Assembly (NCBI RefSeq): GCF_014174275.1
Contig: NZ_JABEQK010000003.1
Coordinates: 62,001 to 126,000 of the forward strand
Length of the DNA stretch: 64,000 nucleotides
Origin: Gluconacetobacter takamatsuzukensis
GTDB lineage: Bacteria; Pseudomonadota; Alphaproteobacteria; Acetobacterales; Acetobacteraceae
Direction of reading: 5' to 3'
Shown here: piece after piece, positions 26,623 through 35,329 of the stretch
Numbering within the stretch: the stretch's first letter is position 1
How the letters are laid out: each line of letters opens with the position of its first letter
Program-made: the position numbers and the translations under genes
The notes under the pieces: model-generated
The model's input: the letters and a program-made list of their open reading frames with translations, nothing else
Told to the model about the DNA's origin: nothing
Databases searched by the model: none

Positions 26623-28524
26623 ATGCGCGACCGCAAGAACGACATCCTGTCCGCCCGCCAGGCCGCCGCCGAGCGGACGGACGCGTTCAAGCGCGCGACC
26701 GTCGGCGTCCTGCGCGCGCTGGGCGGCCGCGCGAACGCCGACGTGATCTTCCAGAGCGGTCCGATCCCGGCCGCCGCCGCCGTCAGTGGCGAGCATGTAC
26801 GCCTGCCCCAGCCGGGTTCGACCCTGCAGGACGCGGACATCGATCGCGTTCGCGGTGCCGCTGACGCGGCGGCGCTGCGGCTGCGCCATCACGATGCCGC
26901 GCTGCATGCCGCCACCCGGCCCGAACCGGCCGACGCCAGGGCGGCCTACGAGGCGCTGGAACAGGCGCGCGTGGAAAGCGTGGGTGCCCGCCACATGGCC
27001 GGCGTCGCGGCCAATCTGAAGCACAAGGCCGAACGCGAATATCGCGACAGCGGCTATGACCGTGCCGACCGGCGCGACCAGATGCCGCTGCCCGTCGCAC
27101 TGTCGCTGCTGGCGCGCGAGACGCTGACGGGCGAACCGGTGCCCGACTCCATGCGCGCCATAGCCGACAAATGGCGCGAGCATCTGGGCCCGTCTGCCCA
27201 GCGCGCGCTCGACGACATGGCAGCGGCCCAGGACGACCAGCGGGCCTTCGCCCGCGCGGCGCGCCGGCTGCTGGTGGCCTGCGAACTGATCGAGGGCGAG
27301 GCCGAGATCGAAGAGGACCCGGACGGCAGCGACAACGCATCGTCCGACGAATCCGAAGACCAGCCCTCGGACTCGTCCGAGGAGCAGAAGCAGCAGAAGA
27401 AGGAGGATTCGTCCGGACTGGAAGAGGACGAATCCGGCCTCCAGCCCCAGCTGGCGCAGGGTACCGGCATGGGCGACGAGGATGCCGACGATTCCGAACC
27501 CGGCGAGGCCGCAGGATCGGAAGAGGCCGGCGGCCCGCGCGGCGCCGACATGCCCCCGGCCGAGGACCCGGCGAACGCCTACCACGCTTTTACCACGCAA
27601 TTCGACGAAGAGATCGCGGCCGAGGATCTGTGCGACCCCGAGGAGCTGACGCGCCTGCGCCAGCATCTCGACCAGCAATTGCTCAGCCTCCAGGGCGTGG
27701 TGTCGCGCCTGGCCAACCGCATGCAGCGCCGCCTGCTGGCCCAGCAGACCCGCGCGTGGGAATTCGACCTGGAGGAAGGCATCCTCGATGCTGGCCGCCT
27801 GTCGCGGATCGTGGTCAACCCCACCCTCTCCTTGTCCTACAAGCACGAGCGCGATACCGATTTCCGCGATACGGTGGTGACGCTGCTGATCGACAATTCG
27901 GGGTCGATGCGCGGCCGCCCCATCTCGGTGGCCGCGATGTGCGGCGACATCCTGGCCCGCACGCTGGAGCGCTGCGCGGTGAAGGTCGAGGTGCTGGGCT
28001 TCACGACCCGCGCGTGGAAAGGCGGGCAGAGCCGCGAGCGCTGGGTGGCACAGGGCAAGCCCCCCAATCCCGGCCGGCTGAACGATCTGCGGCACATCAT
28101 CTACAAATCGGCCGACATGCCGTGGCGCCGGTCGCGCAAGAATCTGGGCCTGATGCTGCGCGAGGGGCTGCTGAAGGAGAATATCGACGGCGAGGCCCTG
28201 CTCTGGGCGTGGAAGCGCCTGCAAGGAAGGCCGGAAAGCCGCAAGATCCTGATGGTGATCTCCGACGGCGCCCCGGTCGACGACAGCACGCTGTCGGTCA
28301 ATCCGGGCTCGTATCTGGAGACGCATCTGCGCCAGGTGATCAGCCAGATCGAAAACCGCAGCGGCGTCGAACTGGTGGCCATCGGCATCGGCCATGACGT
28401 GACGCGCTATTACCGGCGCGCGGTCACGATCTCGGACGCCGAGGAACTGGGCGGCACGATGATGCAGGAACTCTCCGACCTGTTCGACGAACGCGCGCTC
28501 ACCCCCGCCCGCCGCCGCGCCTGA
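26623..28524 (+). CDS. cobT: Cobaltochelatase subunit CobT
   Basis: Partner of CobS in the cobaltochelatase. The 633-residue protein has an N-terminal helical domain, a very acidic Asp/Glu/Ser linker at about residues 222-320 ([16 protein letters not shown]) and a C-terminal von Willebrand A domain with the metal-binding site [11 protein letters not shown] near residue 425. This order and length are those of CobT. CobS and CobT form the ATPase chaperone that works on CobN, by analogy with magnesium chelatase BchI/BchD. The gene ends 37 bases from the convergent decarboxylase gene. Confidence 0.94.
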   Translation: MRDRKNDILSARQAAAERTDAFKRATVGVLRALGGRANADVIFQSGPIPAAAAVSGEHVRLPQPGSTLQDADIDRVRGAADAAALRLRHHDAALHAATRPEPADARAAYEALEQARVESVGARHMAGVAANLKHKAEREYRDSGYDRADRRDQMPLPVALSLLARETLTGEPVPDSMRAIADKWREHLGPSAQRALDDMAAAQDDQRAFARAARRLLVACELIEGEAEIEEDPDGSDNASSDESEDQPSDSSEEQKQQKKEDSSGLEEDESGLQPQLAQGTGMGDEDADDSEPGEAAGSEEAGGPRGADMPPAEDPANAYHAFTTQFDEEIAAEDLCDPEELTRLRQHLDQQLLSLQGVVSRLANRMQRRLLAQQTRAWEFDLEEGILDAGRLSRIVVNPTLSLSYKHERDTDFRDTVVTLLIDNSGSMRGRPISVAAMCGDILARTLERCAVKVEVLGFTTRAWKGGQSRERWVAQGKPPNPGRLNDLRHIIYKSADMPWRRSRKNLGLMLREGLLKENIDGEALLWAWKRLQGRPESRKILMVISDGAPVDDSTLSVNPGSYLETHLRQVISQIENRSGVELVAIGIGHDVTRYYRRAVTISDAEELGGTMMQELSDLFDERALTPARRRA

Positions 28525-28560
28525 GAGGGACGGCTGACGGGCGCGGCGGGCGCCGCTTCG

Positions 28561-29997
28561 TTACGCCACCGTCTCCAGCCGGTCCGCCAGCAGCCGCAGC
28601 AGCGTGTCGACCATGTCGTCCACGTCCGCCGCCACCGTACGGTGGTTGACGATGGCCGCGCGAATCGCCCGCACGCCGTCCACCATGGTCGTGGACGGTG
28701 CGGCGACGCCCGATTCGTGCAGGTCCTTGACCAGTTCGCCGTTCAGCCGGTCCAGATCCACGCCCGGCACGCGCACGCGGAAACAGACGATGTTCAGCCC
28801 CACCGGCGCCAGGCGCTCCAGCAGCGGCTCGGCATCCACCCGTCGGGCCAGATGCTGCGCCACGGCACAGCATTCATCGACCATCAGCCCCATCCGGTCG
28901 GTGCCGTAGGTGCCCAGCGTCATCCACACCTTGAGCGCGCGAAAGCCGCGCGAGAGGTCCGGCCCCAGGTCGCAGAACCAGGGCGCATTGCCGGCCAGCC
29001 CCCGATCCTCGCGCGACAGATAGGCCAGGGACTGCGCGAACGCCGCCGCCTGCCACCCCGGCGCGCGGACCAGGATGCAGCCCGCATCGTAGGGAACCTG
29101 CGCCCATTTATGGAAATCGAACGCCAGGCTGTCCGCCCGCTCCAGCCCCCGCAATGCCGGGCGGCGGGTGGGCGACAGCATGGCCAGCGCGCCGAAGGCG
29201 CCATCGACATGGAACCAGATCCCCTCGCGCGCCGCGATATCCGCAATCGCGTCCAGATCGTCGATCGCCCCGGTATCGACCGTGCCGGCGGTGCCGATCA
29301 CGATGAACGGCTCCAGCCCCGCCGCCCGGTCGGCCGCGATCGCCGCCTGCAACGCCGCCGGATCCATGCGGTGGTCGGCATCCACCGGCAGCACCCGCAG
29401 CGCATCGGTACCCAGCCCTGTCAGGTCGAAGGCGCGGGCGATGCAGCCATGGGCCGTGGCGGCGGCATAGCCGACCAGCCTGCGCCCGCCCACGCCCGCC
29501 CGGCGCAGGCCCAGCCCGTCCGGCGCCGCCCGGCTGGCGGTCACGACCGCGATCATGTTCGCCATCGACGACCCGGTGACCAGCAGGCCCGTGGCATCGT
29601 CGGGAAAGCCCATGATCCGGGCCGCCCAGCCGATCACGGCGCGCTCGATTTCGACCGGCGCATGGTCGCGGCCGCCGCAATTGGCGTTCAGGCCGCCCGC
29701 CAGCAGCTCGGCCAGCATGCCGATCCCGGTGCCGCCGCCATGGACCCAGCCCATGAAGCCCGGATGCGTGTTGCCGGTGGCATAGGGGGCGATCAGGGCG
29801 CGAAAGCGCTCGTACAGGATCTCGGGCGAGGTCGGGCCGGTCGGCAGCGTCTCATGCAGGGCGTCGCGCACCCCGTCGGGCATCGGGCGCCAGACCGGCC
29901 CATCCCGCAGGGTCGCCAGCCGGTCGACCATATCGTCGATCATCCGGTGGCCGAGACGACGCAGTTCGTCCCAATTATCGGGGTCCAGGCCGGTCAT
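28561..29997 (-). CDS. Group II PLP-dependent amino acid decarboxylase
   Basis: A 478-residue decarboxylase of the aromatic-L-amino-acid/glutamate/tyrosine group II family. Motifs are GYAAATAHGCIARAF, the PLP-stacking and aspartate region WFHVDGAFGALAMLS near residue 255, and the PLP-lysine motif FDFHKWAQVPYDAG near residue 290. Length and domain order are normal. The substrate is not readable: aromatic amino acids, DOPA-like compounds and glutamate are all possible. The start MTGLDPDNW at 29997 fits the family. It is divergent from an inactive-looking hydrolase gene over 136 bases. No antiporter for the amine product lies adjacent. Confidence 0.85.
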   Translation of the reverse strand: MTGLDPDNWDELRRLGHRMIDDMVDRLATLRDGPVWRPMPDGVRDALHETLPTGPTSPEILYERFRALIAPYATGNTHPGFMGWVHGGGTGIGMLAELLAGGLNANCGGRDHAPVEIERAVIGWAARIMGFPDDATGLLVTGSSMANMIAVVTASRAAPDGLGLRRAGVGGRRLVGYAAATAHGCIARAFDLTGLGTDALRVLPVDADHRMDPAALQAAIAADRAAGLEPFIVIGTAGTVDTGAIDDLDAIADIAAREGIWFHVDGAFGALAMLSPTRRPALRGLERADSLAFDFHKWAQVPYDAGCILVRAPGWQAAAFAQSLAYLSREDRGLAGNAPWFCDLGPDLSRGFRALKVWMTLGTYGTDRMGLMVDECCAVAQHLARRVDAEPLLERLAPVGLNIVCFRVRVPGVDLDRLNGELVKDLHESGVAAPSTTMVDGVRAIRAAIVNHRTVAADVDDMVDTLLRLLADRLETVA

Positions 29998-30133
29998 GGG
30001 CGCGTCCGTTTCCTTTTTTGTCGGCGGCCGGCGGGCTGGCCAGTCGCCCGGTTCTGTCCGATAATCTGTCGAACAATACGATGCGTGCCTATATGTGTGC
30101 CATCGGGCGCACCTAGTCTTCAATGGAACCTGC

Positions 30134-30931
30134 ATGTTCTTCGGCAAACTCGAATTGACGGAAGTGGCGTGGGGCGACGGCCCGCGCCGGGCGAGACTTG
30201 GGGGGCACGGCAAGCTGCTGGTCCTGCTGCATGGCCAGATGCAAAGCCACGCGGCCTGGCATGCCGTCGCGCCGGATCTGGCCGACACATATACCGTGCT
30301 GTGCCCCGACCTGCCGCGCGACCTGGATTTCCGGCGCCAGGCGGAAGAATTGCTGCGCCTGACGCAGGGTCTGGGGTACGAGCATCTGGCCGTGGCCGGG
30401 CACGGCACGGGCGGGCATATCGCCGCCTACGCCGCCTGGCTGGCGCCGGAGCGCGTGACCCATATGGCCGCCATCGAATGTATCCCCTCACCCGGCCATT
30501 ACGGCCGCGCCGACCTGGCCTTCGAACTGTCGCGCTACAGCAGCTGCTGGTTCGCCCAGCTTCATCCGAAACCCGAATCGGCCACGATGGCGGTTCCCGA
30601 GGAATGGACGCGGCCCGCGCCGCATTCCGTGGCGCCGTTCAGCCGGCCGGCGGTGGCCGACTATCTGCAAACCATGCCGGCCGGCGAGACCCCGGGCGCG
30701 AACGGCCATAACCGGATCCCCCCCTATCCGGGGGACCTGCGCATCGCCGGCAGGCTGCTGGTGGCCTGGTCGCGCGACGGGCGGCTGGGCGGGTGGTACA
30801 ACCCCGCCGACCTGTGGCGCTCCTACGCGACCGGCCCGCTCGACGAGGCCGAGATCGCGTGCGGCTATTACATCCCCGAGGAAGCGCCCCAGCCGCTTCT
30901 GGATGCGCTTTCGGCCTTCCTGACGTCCTGA
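30134..30931 (+). CDS. Alpha/beta hydrolase-fold protein lacking nucleophile and catalytic His
   Basis: A 265-residue protein with the fold of the fluoroacetate dehalogenase/epoxide hydrolase-like group: LLVLLHGQMQSHAAW near residue 30, a nucleophile elbow, AWSRDGRLGGWYNP near residue 218 and CGYYIPEEAP near residue 248. The elbow reads GHGTG, so the usual Asp or Ser is Gly. The C-terminal motif, normally GHY or GHF, reads GYY, so the general base His is Tyr. Codons GGC and TAT are unambiguous. It is probably not a hydrolase and may be a binding or regulatory protein. It is divergent from the PLP decarboxylase. Confidence 0.75.
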   Translation: MFFGKLELTEVAWGDGPRRARLGGHGKLLVLLHGQMQSHAAWHAVAPDLADTYTVLCPDLPRDLDFRRQAEELLRLTQGLGYEHLAVAGHGTGGHIAAYAAWLAPERVTHMAAIECIPSPGHYGRADLAFELSRYSSCWFAQLHPKPESATMAVPEEWTRPAPHSVAPFSRPAVADYLQTMPAGETPGANGHNRIPPYPGDLRIAGRLLVAWSRDGRLGGWYNPADLWRSYATGPLDEAEIACGYYIPEEAPQPLLDALSAFLTS

Positions 30932-30949
30932 CCGCCCCGGGTCAGGACG
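30924..30949. terminator. Hairpin spanning both convergent stop codons
   Basis: A perfect 10-base-pair stem (30924-30933 with 30940-30949) closes a GCCCCG loop. The stop codon of the hydrolase-like gene (30929-30931) and that of the convergent symporter gene (30942-30944) both lie inside the stem. It probably serves both genes as a compact bidirectional terminator. Confidence 0.65.
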
Positions 30950-31928
30950 CTTTCTGCAACGCCTCGGGCTCCTGCCGGCGCTCCCAGGCGTGCGCATAGC
31001 GCCTGGCCAGCACCGCGCACACGAAGAGCTGCACCTGATGGAAGATCATCAGCGGCAGCACCACCAAGCCGACGGTGGCAGACGGAAACAGCACGTTCGC
31101 CATCGGTACGCCGGAGGCCAGCGTCTTCTTCGAACCGCAGAACACGATCGCGATCTCGTCCTCGCGCGGGAAGCCCAGGACCCGGCTGCCCAGCGTGGTG
31201 ATCAGCAGGACGCAGGCCAGCAAGACGCTGTCCGCCAGCAGAATCAGCCCGATCTGCGACAGCGGCATCGTGTGCCACAATCCCTGGACCACGGCCTCGC
31301 TGAACGCGGTATAAACCACGATCAGGATCGACCCCCGATCGGTCATGGACAGAAGGCGCTTGTTACGATGCGCCCATTTGCCCAGCCAGGGTTGCAGCAC
31401 CTGCCCCAGCACGAAGGGCAGCAGCAATTGCAGCATGATGGCGACCACACCGCCCGAGCCCGATGCCGTGCCGTGCCGCTCCAGCACCAGCCCGGTCAGG
31501 ATCGGGGTGATGAAGATGCCCAGGATATTGGATGTGGTCGCGGCACACACGGCGGCCGGCACGTTGCCGCGGGCGATGGAGGTGAACGCGATCGACGATT
31601 GCACCGTGGAAGGCAGACAGCACAGGAACAGGATGCCCAGCCAGACCGACGGATGCAGCAGGTGCGGAAACAGCGCGCGCAGGCCCAGCCCCAGCAGCGG
31701 AAACAGCGCGAAGGTGCACAGCAGGATGGCCAGGTGCAGCCGCCAGTTGACGATGCCGCCCACCACGGCCTCGCGCGACAGCCGCGCGCCCTGCATGAAG
31801 AACATCACGGCAATGACCGCGATCGCCAGATCCTGAAAGACCGGCACGGCGGCCCCGTGGCAGGGCAGGATGGTGGCGAGGATCACGGTACAGATAAGGC
31901 TGATCAGGAACGGATCGGGCTTGAGCAT
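30942..31928 (-). CDS. Bile acid:sodium symporter (BASS/YfeH-like) family transporter
   Basis: A 328-residue inner-membrane protein with about nine to ten hydrophobic helices. It has the family features FMQGARLSREAVVGGI near residue 45, the discontinuous-helix segment LPSTVQSSIAFTSIARGN near residue 108 and EIAIVFCGSKKTLASGVP near residue 262. The SSIAFT/GSKKTLASG pattern marks the YfeH/PSE branch rather than true bile acid carriers. Substrate is unknown; organic acids are common in the superfamily. The start MLKPDPF at 31928 leaves 156 bases to the divergent exported-protein gene. Confidence 0.85.
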   Translation of the reverse strand: MLKPDPFLISLICTVILATILPCHGAAVPVFQDLAIAVIAVMFFMQGARLSREAVVGGIVNWRLHLAILLCTFALFPLLGLGLRALFPHLLHPSVWLGILFLCCLPSTVQSSIAFTSIARGNVPAAVCAATTSNILGIFITPILTGLVLERHGTASGSGGVVAIMLQLLLPFVLGQVLQPWLGKWAHRNKRLLSMTDRGSILIVVYTAFSEAVVQGLWHTMPLSQIGLILLADSVLLACVLLITTLGSRVLGFPREDEIAIVFCGSKKTLASGVPMANVLFPSATVGLVVLPLMIFHQVQLFVCAVLARRYAHAWERRQEPEALQKAS

Positions 31929-32084
31929 CGGAAAGAGTCCGCTGACGCTGGATGAAGGACGAATGTGGCGGTCCGCACCATGGACCGGCGCGATGGCCGC
32001 CGGAATATCGCAGCGTGCCTCGCCTCGGTCACGATCCCGTGCCAAGAAAGAACGGTACAGGATCGCAATCCACGGGGCGAGTCG

Positions 32085-33026
32085 ATGATCATGCGCATTC
32101 CCGGTCTGCCGGCTCTCCTCGGCGCCGCTCTCGCGATGGCCGCAGCCGGGTCGGGCGCGCATGCCGCGCCCCTACCCCCGGCCTGCGCCGTCGGCGCGGC
32201 CGGCAGCCTGTCGGCCGCGCCGGCCGAAGCCACCGCCCGCAATTACGCGCTGCATTTTTTGCCCGACGCGGGCGGCCCGTCCCTGCATGCCGCATCGGTC
32301 ACGGTCAGCGGGGCCGGCGGCAGCGCGCGCGACATGCGCGATATTATCGACGCCGCATCGGTGGTGCTGCTGGGCGCGCTGGTGAACCATCATGGCGCCG
32401 GCTGCACGGCGGATTATTTCCTCTCGACGCTCCAGCCGGTCCTGGCGGGGCTGCAGGCCGGCACATCATACGATATTTCCTGGTCGGCACCGGTCGCGCG
32501 CACCGGTGCGAAACAGATCCGCTTCGGCGCCATGCACCTGCATCTGTCCGGCGGCAGCGGCGCGCAGCCCATCGCCGTTTCGCTGGACCTGCGCGGCGCG
32601 GGCATGAACGGCGACACGGTGCTGGCGGCCCTGCTGCCGCAGGACGCCCGATCGGACTTCGCCATCCCGGCCCAGGCCCTGGGGCCTCTGCTGGCCGCGA
32701 CTGCCGGCCGTCCGGCGCGCAGCGTCGCCGTGCCCGTCACGATCCGGACCTTGCGGGCACGAAGGGGCGACATGCAGCTCGAAGGCAGCGGCTCGGCGGA
32801 ACTGACCGGCAGCCCCGACGCAGCCTCGGCCAGCGGCCATATGAGCATGCGCAACCTGCCGGAACTGATCGAAACCCTGCGCGCCGCCGGCCAGACCCGT
32901 CCCGCTGCCGCCCTGATCCTGGCCAATCTGGTCGGACACCATACCGATAGTGCCGAGACGGCCTGGGATGTCGAATGGGCAGGCGGCATCCTGACCGTCA
33001 ACCACATCCCGCTGCCCCTGCGCTGA
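32085..33026 (+). CDS. Exported protein, C-terminal half resembling DUF2125
   Basis: A 313-residue protein with a signal peptide (hydrophobic LLGAALAMAAAGSG, cleavage near AHA at about residue 27). The mature protein is rich in Ala/Gly and beta strands with amphipathic helices. The C-terminal 80 residues (LEGSGSAELTGSP, then NLPELIETLRAAGQ, then ILTVNHIPLPLR) recall the pattern of DUF2125 proteins; this is a weak, by-eye resemblance. The start at 32085 follows GGGGCGA. It may be periplasmic or outer-membrane associated. Function is unknown. Confidence 0.6.
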   Translation: MIMRIPGLPALLGAALAMAAAGSGAHAAPLPPACAVGAAGSLSAAPAEATARNYALHFLPDAGGPSLHAASVTVSGAGGSARDMRDIIDAASVVLLGALVNHHGAGCTADYFLSTLQPVLAGLQAGTSYDISWSAPVARTGAKQIRFGAMHLHLSGGSGAQPIAVSLDLRGAGMNGDTVLAALLPQDARSDFAIPAQALGPLLAATAGRPARSVAVPVTIRTLRARRGDMQLEGSGSAELTGSPDAASASGHMSMRNLPELIETLRAAGQTRPAAALILANLVGHHTDSAETAWDVEWAGGILTVNHIPLPLR

Positions 33027-33133
33027 GCGCGGCGAACGCGCCGCCGGCCGGTTCATAAACTGCTTTTCACTGTTCGCCCGTTTCGCGGGCGGGACATACT
33101 GACCCCTCCACCCGCTGCTGGAGGATACCGGAC

Positions 33134-33730
33134 ATGACCGTCTCGCGACGCGCTTTCCAGACCTTCCTGGCCGGAATTGGCCTGTCCCTGGCCGGGACCG
33201 AGGTACATGCCGCGGGCGGTGGCGATCACGACGTCGATTCGTTCATGCTGCCCAGCAATGACTGGGTGCCGAACAACGACCACCTACCGGTGCTGTATTA
33301 CCGCAACGTGCTGGCGCTGCCCGCCCACGATCCGGCTTCGGCGTTCGAGGACCTGTTCACCGCCAATGGCTGGCCGCCCCAATGGCGCTGGGGGGTCTAT
33401 GATTTTCACCATTTCCATTCCACGGCGCACGAAGTGCTGGGCGTCGCCTCGGGCTCGGCGCGCCTGATGCTGGGCGGCCCCGGCGGCCGGGTGGTCGATG
33501 TCCGGGCCGGCGACGTCGTGCTGTTGCCCGCTGGCACCGGGCACCGCAACCTGGGATCGGATGAGGATTTCCTTGTCGTCGGCGCCTACCCGCCCGACCA
33601 GCATTTCGACCTGCGCCGCAGTGCGCTCTCGGCCGAGGAACGCGCACGCATGAACCATGTCCCCTTTCCCGCCAGCGACCCGGCAAAAGGCGCGGGTGGT
33701 CCGCTGACCGCCCTGTGGCACCAAGCATGA
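33134..33730 (+). CDS. Tat-exported cupin domain protein
   Basis: A 198-residue protein with a twin-arginine signal (SRRAFQTFLAGIG, cleavage near VHA at about residue 26) and one cupin barrel. Cupin motif 1 is in YDFHHFHSTAHEVLGVASG near residue 97, with several histidines that could bind a metal. Motif 2 is in AGDVVLLPAGTGHRNLG near residue 130. Export by Tat suggests it folds around its metal in the cytoplasm. GGAGGAT precedes the start by about ten bases. Its stop overlaps the next gene (ATGA), so the two products are made together. Substrate unknown. Confidence 0.8.
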   Translation: MTVSRRAFQTFLAGIGLSLAGTEVHAAGGGDHDVDSFMLPSNDWVPNNDHLPVLYYRNVLALPAHDPASAFEDLFTANGWPPQWRWGVYDFHHFHSTAHEVLGVASGSARLMLGGPGGRVVDVRAGDVVLLPAGTGHRNLGSDEDFLVVGAYPPDQHFDLRRSALSAEERARMNHVPFPASDPAKGAGGPLTALWHQA

Positions 33731-34440
33731 ACCGCCCCCTGCGCCGTCGAACCCTGCTGGCCGGGCTGTGCGCCCTGCTGCCCGCCCGCCTTGCCCTGGC
33801 GGCGCAACCCCTGCGGATCGGCACTATCGGCGCCGGCCATGTCGGCAGTACCCTGGCGGGCCTGTGGCTGCGCGCCGGCTATCCGGTCATGCTCTCGGCC
33901 AGCGATATCGGCTCGGCCCGCGCGGCGGCCGAGACGCTGGGCGGAAACGCGCAGGCCGGCACGCCGCAGGATGCCGCCCGGTTCGGCGATGTCGTCCTGC
34001 TGGCCGTCCCCTACGGCGCCTTGCCTGCCGTGGGTGCCAGCCTGCACGGGCTGCTGGCGGGCAAGATCGTGATCGATGCCTGCAACCCCTATCCGTGGCG
34101 CGACGGCAGCGTCGCCCGCACGGCCCGGCAGCAGGGCGCGGGCCTCGTCACCCAGTCGTTCTTTCCGGGCGCGCATGTCGTCCGCGCCTTCAATTCCGAG
34201 GATATGTCGACCATTGCCGCCGAGGCCCACCGTGCGCCGCCGCTGCTGGGCATTCCCTATGCCGGCGACGATCCGGCGGCCATGCGCACGGTCGGCACCC
34301 TGATCGCCGAGGCCGGGTTCGACCCGGTCGCGGTCGGCCCGCTGGCCAGCGCGCGCCTGTTCCAGCCCGGCTCCGACGGGTTCGAGGCCAGCCTGACGGC
34401 CCCGGACCTGCGCGCCCGCCTGGGTCTGCCCCGGACATGA
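33727..34440 (+). CDS. Tat-exported F420/NADP-type Rossmann oxidoreductase
   Basis: A 237-residue protein with a Tat-like signal (RPLRRRTLLAGLCALLPAR, cleavage near ALA at about residue 25) followed by a Rossmann domain. The dinucleotide motif IGTIGAGHVGSTLAG starts near residue 32. VLLAVPYGALP and IDACNPYPWRDG match the NADPH-dependent F420 reductase/reductase-like group. The C-terminal part (LFQPGSDGFEASLT) is shorter than in most reductases. Export before use of a nucleotide cofactor is unusual; Tat would allow export with cofactor bound. It is coupled to the cupin gene by an ATGA overlap. Confidence 0.75.
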   Translation: MNRPLRRRTLLAGLCALLPARLALAAQPLRIGTIGAGHVGSTLAGLWLRAGYPVMLSASDIGSARAAAETLGGNAQAGTPQDAARFGDVVLLAVPYGALPAVGASLHGLLAGKIVIDACNPYPWRDGSVARTARQQGAGLVTQSFFPGAHVVRAFNSEDMSTIAAEAHRAPPLLGIPYAGDDPAAMRTVGTLIAEAGFDPVAVGPLASARLFQPGSDGFEASLTAPDLRARLGLPRT

Positions 34441-34492
34441 AAACGGGGGGCCATGCTCCCCGCTTCCGTCGTCCACCCGGCTGCCCTGGGCT

Positions 34493-35038
34493 TCAGGGAG
34501 ACGTCAAACTGTTCGCCTGACGCAACGCAAGGCCGAACTGGAGCCAGCCCACGCCGGCGGCGATCAGTTCCACCGCGATGAAGGTGCCGATCAGCCACAA
34601 TCCCGACCAGGGCAGCGTCATGTAAAGGCACACACCGACAAGCAGGCTGATCAGCCCGGCACCGAGGATGATCCACCAGCCGTTCAGCTCGCGATGGCGC
34701 GCCGCGATCAGCATGCGCATGGTCCCCGACACGATCAGGCAGGCGGCAATGAACAGCGTCAGCACGATCGAACCGGTGACCGGCTCGTACATCAGCGAGA
34801 TGCCGCCCAGGATATAAAGCGCGCCGCCCAGCAGCGACAGGACGAAGCCGCCCCAGTCGCGCACCGCAAAGGCGTGGAACAGTTGCGCCGAACCGGCGAT
34901 CACCAGCACGATGCCGATGATGACGGTGCTGGCCAGGGTGACGGAAATCGCATCGATCCATGCGACGATGCCCAGCGCGATGGACAGCAGGCCCAGCAGG
35001 ACGAACAGTCCCCAGCGCTGCGTGAACGGGGTGGCCAT
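34493..35038 (-). CDS. HdeD-family acid-resistance membrane protein (DUF308)
   Basis: A 181-residue protein with six hydrophobic helices arranged as three DUF308 pairs: LFVLLGLLSIALGIVAW, then STVIIGIVLVIAGSAQLFHA, FVLSLLGGALYILGGISLMY, LTLFIAACLIVSGTMRML, WWIILGAGLISLLVGVCLYM and a last helix. HdeD in E. coli is linked to acid resistance at high cell density, a plausible role in an acid-producing bacterium; this is inference. GAGGAGAGG precedes the start. A TATACT-like -10 box lies about 40 bases upstream. Confidence 0.85.
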   Translation of the reverse strand: MATPFTQRWGLFVLLGLLSIALGIVAWIDAISVTLASTVIIGIVLVIAGSAQLFHAFAVRDWGGFVLSLLGGALYILGGISLMYEPVTGSIVLTLFIAACLIVSGTMRMLIAARHRELNGWWIILGAGLISLLVGVCLYMTLPWSGLWLIGTFIAVELIAAGVGWLQFGLALRQANSLTSP

Positions 35039-35075
35039 GGCCTCTCCTCAATGCCGAAAACAGAAGATATTGTGG

Positions 35076-35081
35076 AGTATA
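35076..35081 (-). promoter_or_regulatory. Possible -10 box for the hdeD-like gene
   Basis: On the minus strand the hexamer TATACT lies about 40 bases upstream of the hdeD-like start, leaving a short leader before the GAGGAGAGG ribosome site. No good -35 hexamer is seen 16-18 bases further up. It is either an activator-dependent promoter or a chance match. Confidence 0.35.
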
Positions 35082-35139
35082 CGGACTTCCCTGCCCGCGA
35101 CACCGGCTTTTTTCGCCCCCGCCGCCCCGCGCCATCCGG

Positions 35140-35169
35140 TTGACAGGCCGGGGCCGAACCGCCTATAGG
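35140..35169 (+). promoter_or_regulatory. Sigma70-type promoter of rpsD
   Basis: A consensus -35 box TTGACA (35140-35145) is followed after 18 bases by the -10 box TATAGG (35164-35169). It is the best promoter match in the window and lies about 185 bases upstream of the rpsD start, implying a leader of roughly 175 bases. Confidence 0.75.
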
Positions 35170-35202
35170 CCAGCCCCACTGCCGGGAACGTGGACGGACC
35201 GG

Positions 35203-35329
35203 CCGGTGCCTGATCGGGTGATTGCTCCCCGGCACCGGTAATGCGGTTCGCGCCCGCCCTGTTCATGCGGAACAGGGCCTACCGGTGCAATACAGGGCGG
35301 CGCCCGGCCTTCGGGCCACGATGCCGCCC
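35203..35329 (+). promoter_or_regulatory. Structured rpsD leader with mutually exclusive stems
   Basis: Between the rpsD promoter and start codon there are two composite stem-loops. P1 pairs 35232-35240 with 35280-35288 (nine pairs) and encloses P2, 35256-35264 with 35270-35278 (nine pairs). P3 pairs 35295-35301 with 35323-35329 (seven pairs) and encloses a C(UUCG)G tetraloop hairpin at 35306-35317. An alternative stem pairs 35203-35210 with 35231-35238 (eight pairs) and would block P1. The ribosome site GGAAG follows at 35339-35343. S4 represses its own mRNA in several bacteria, so an S4-binding leader is a reasonable inference. Confidence 0.6.

Noticed and set aside
26569-28395. A minus-strand frame antisense to cobT
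   Set aside because: cobT has a clear VWA domain in the sense frame; the antisense product is low in complexity.
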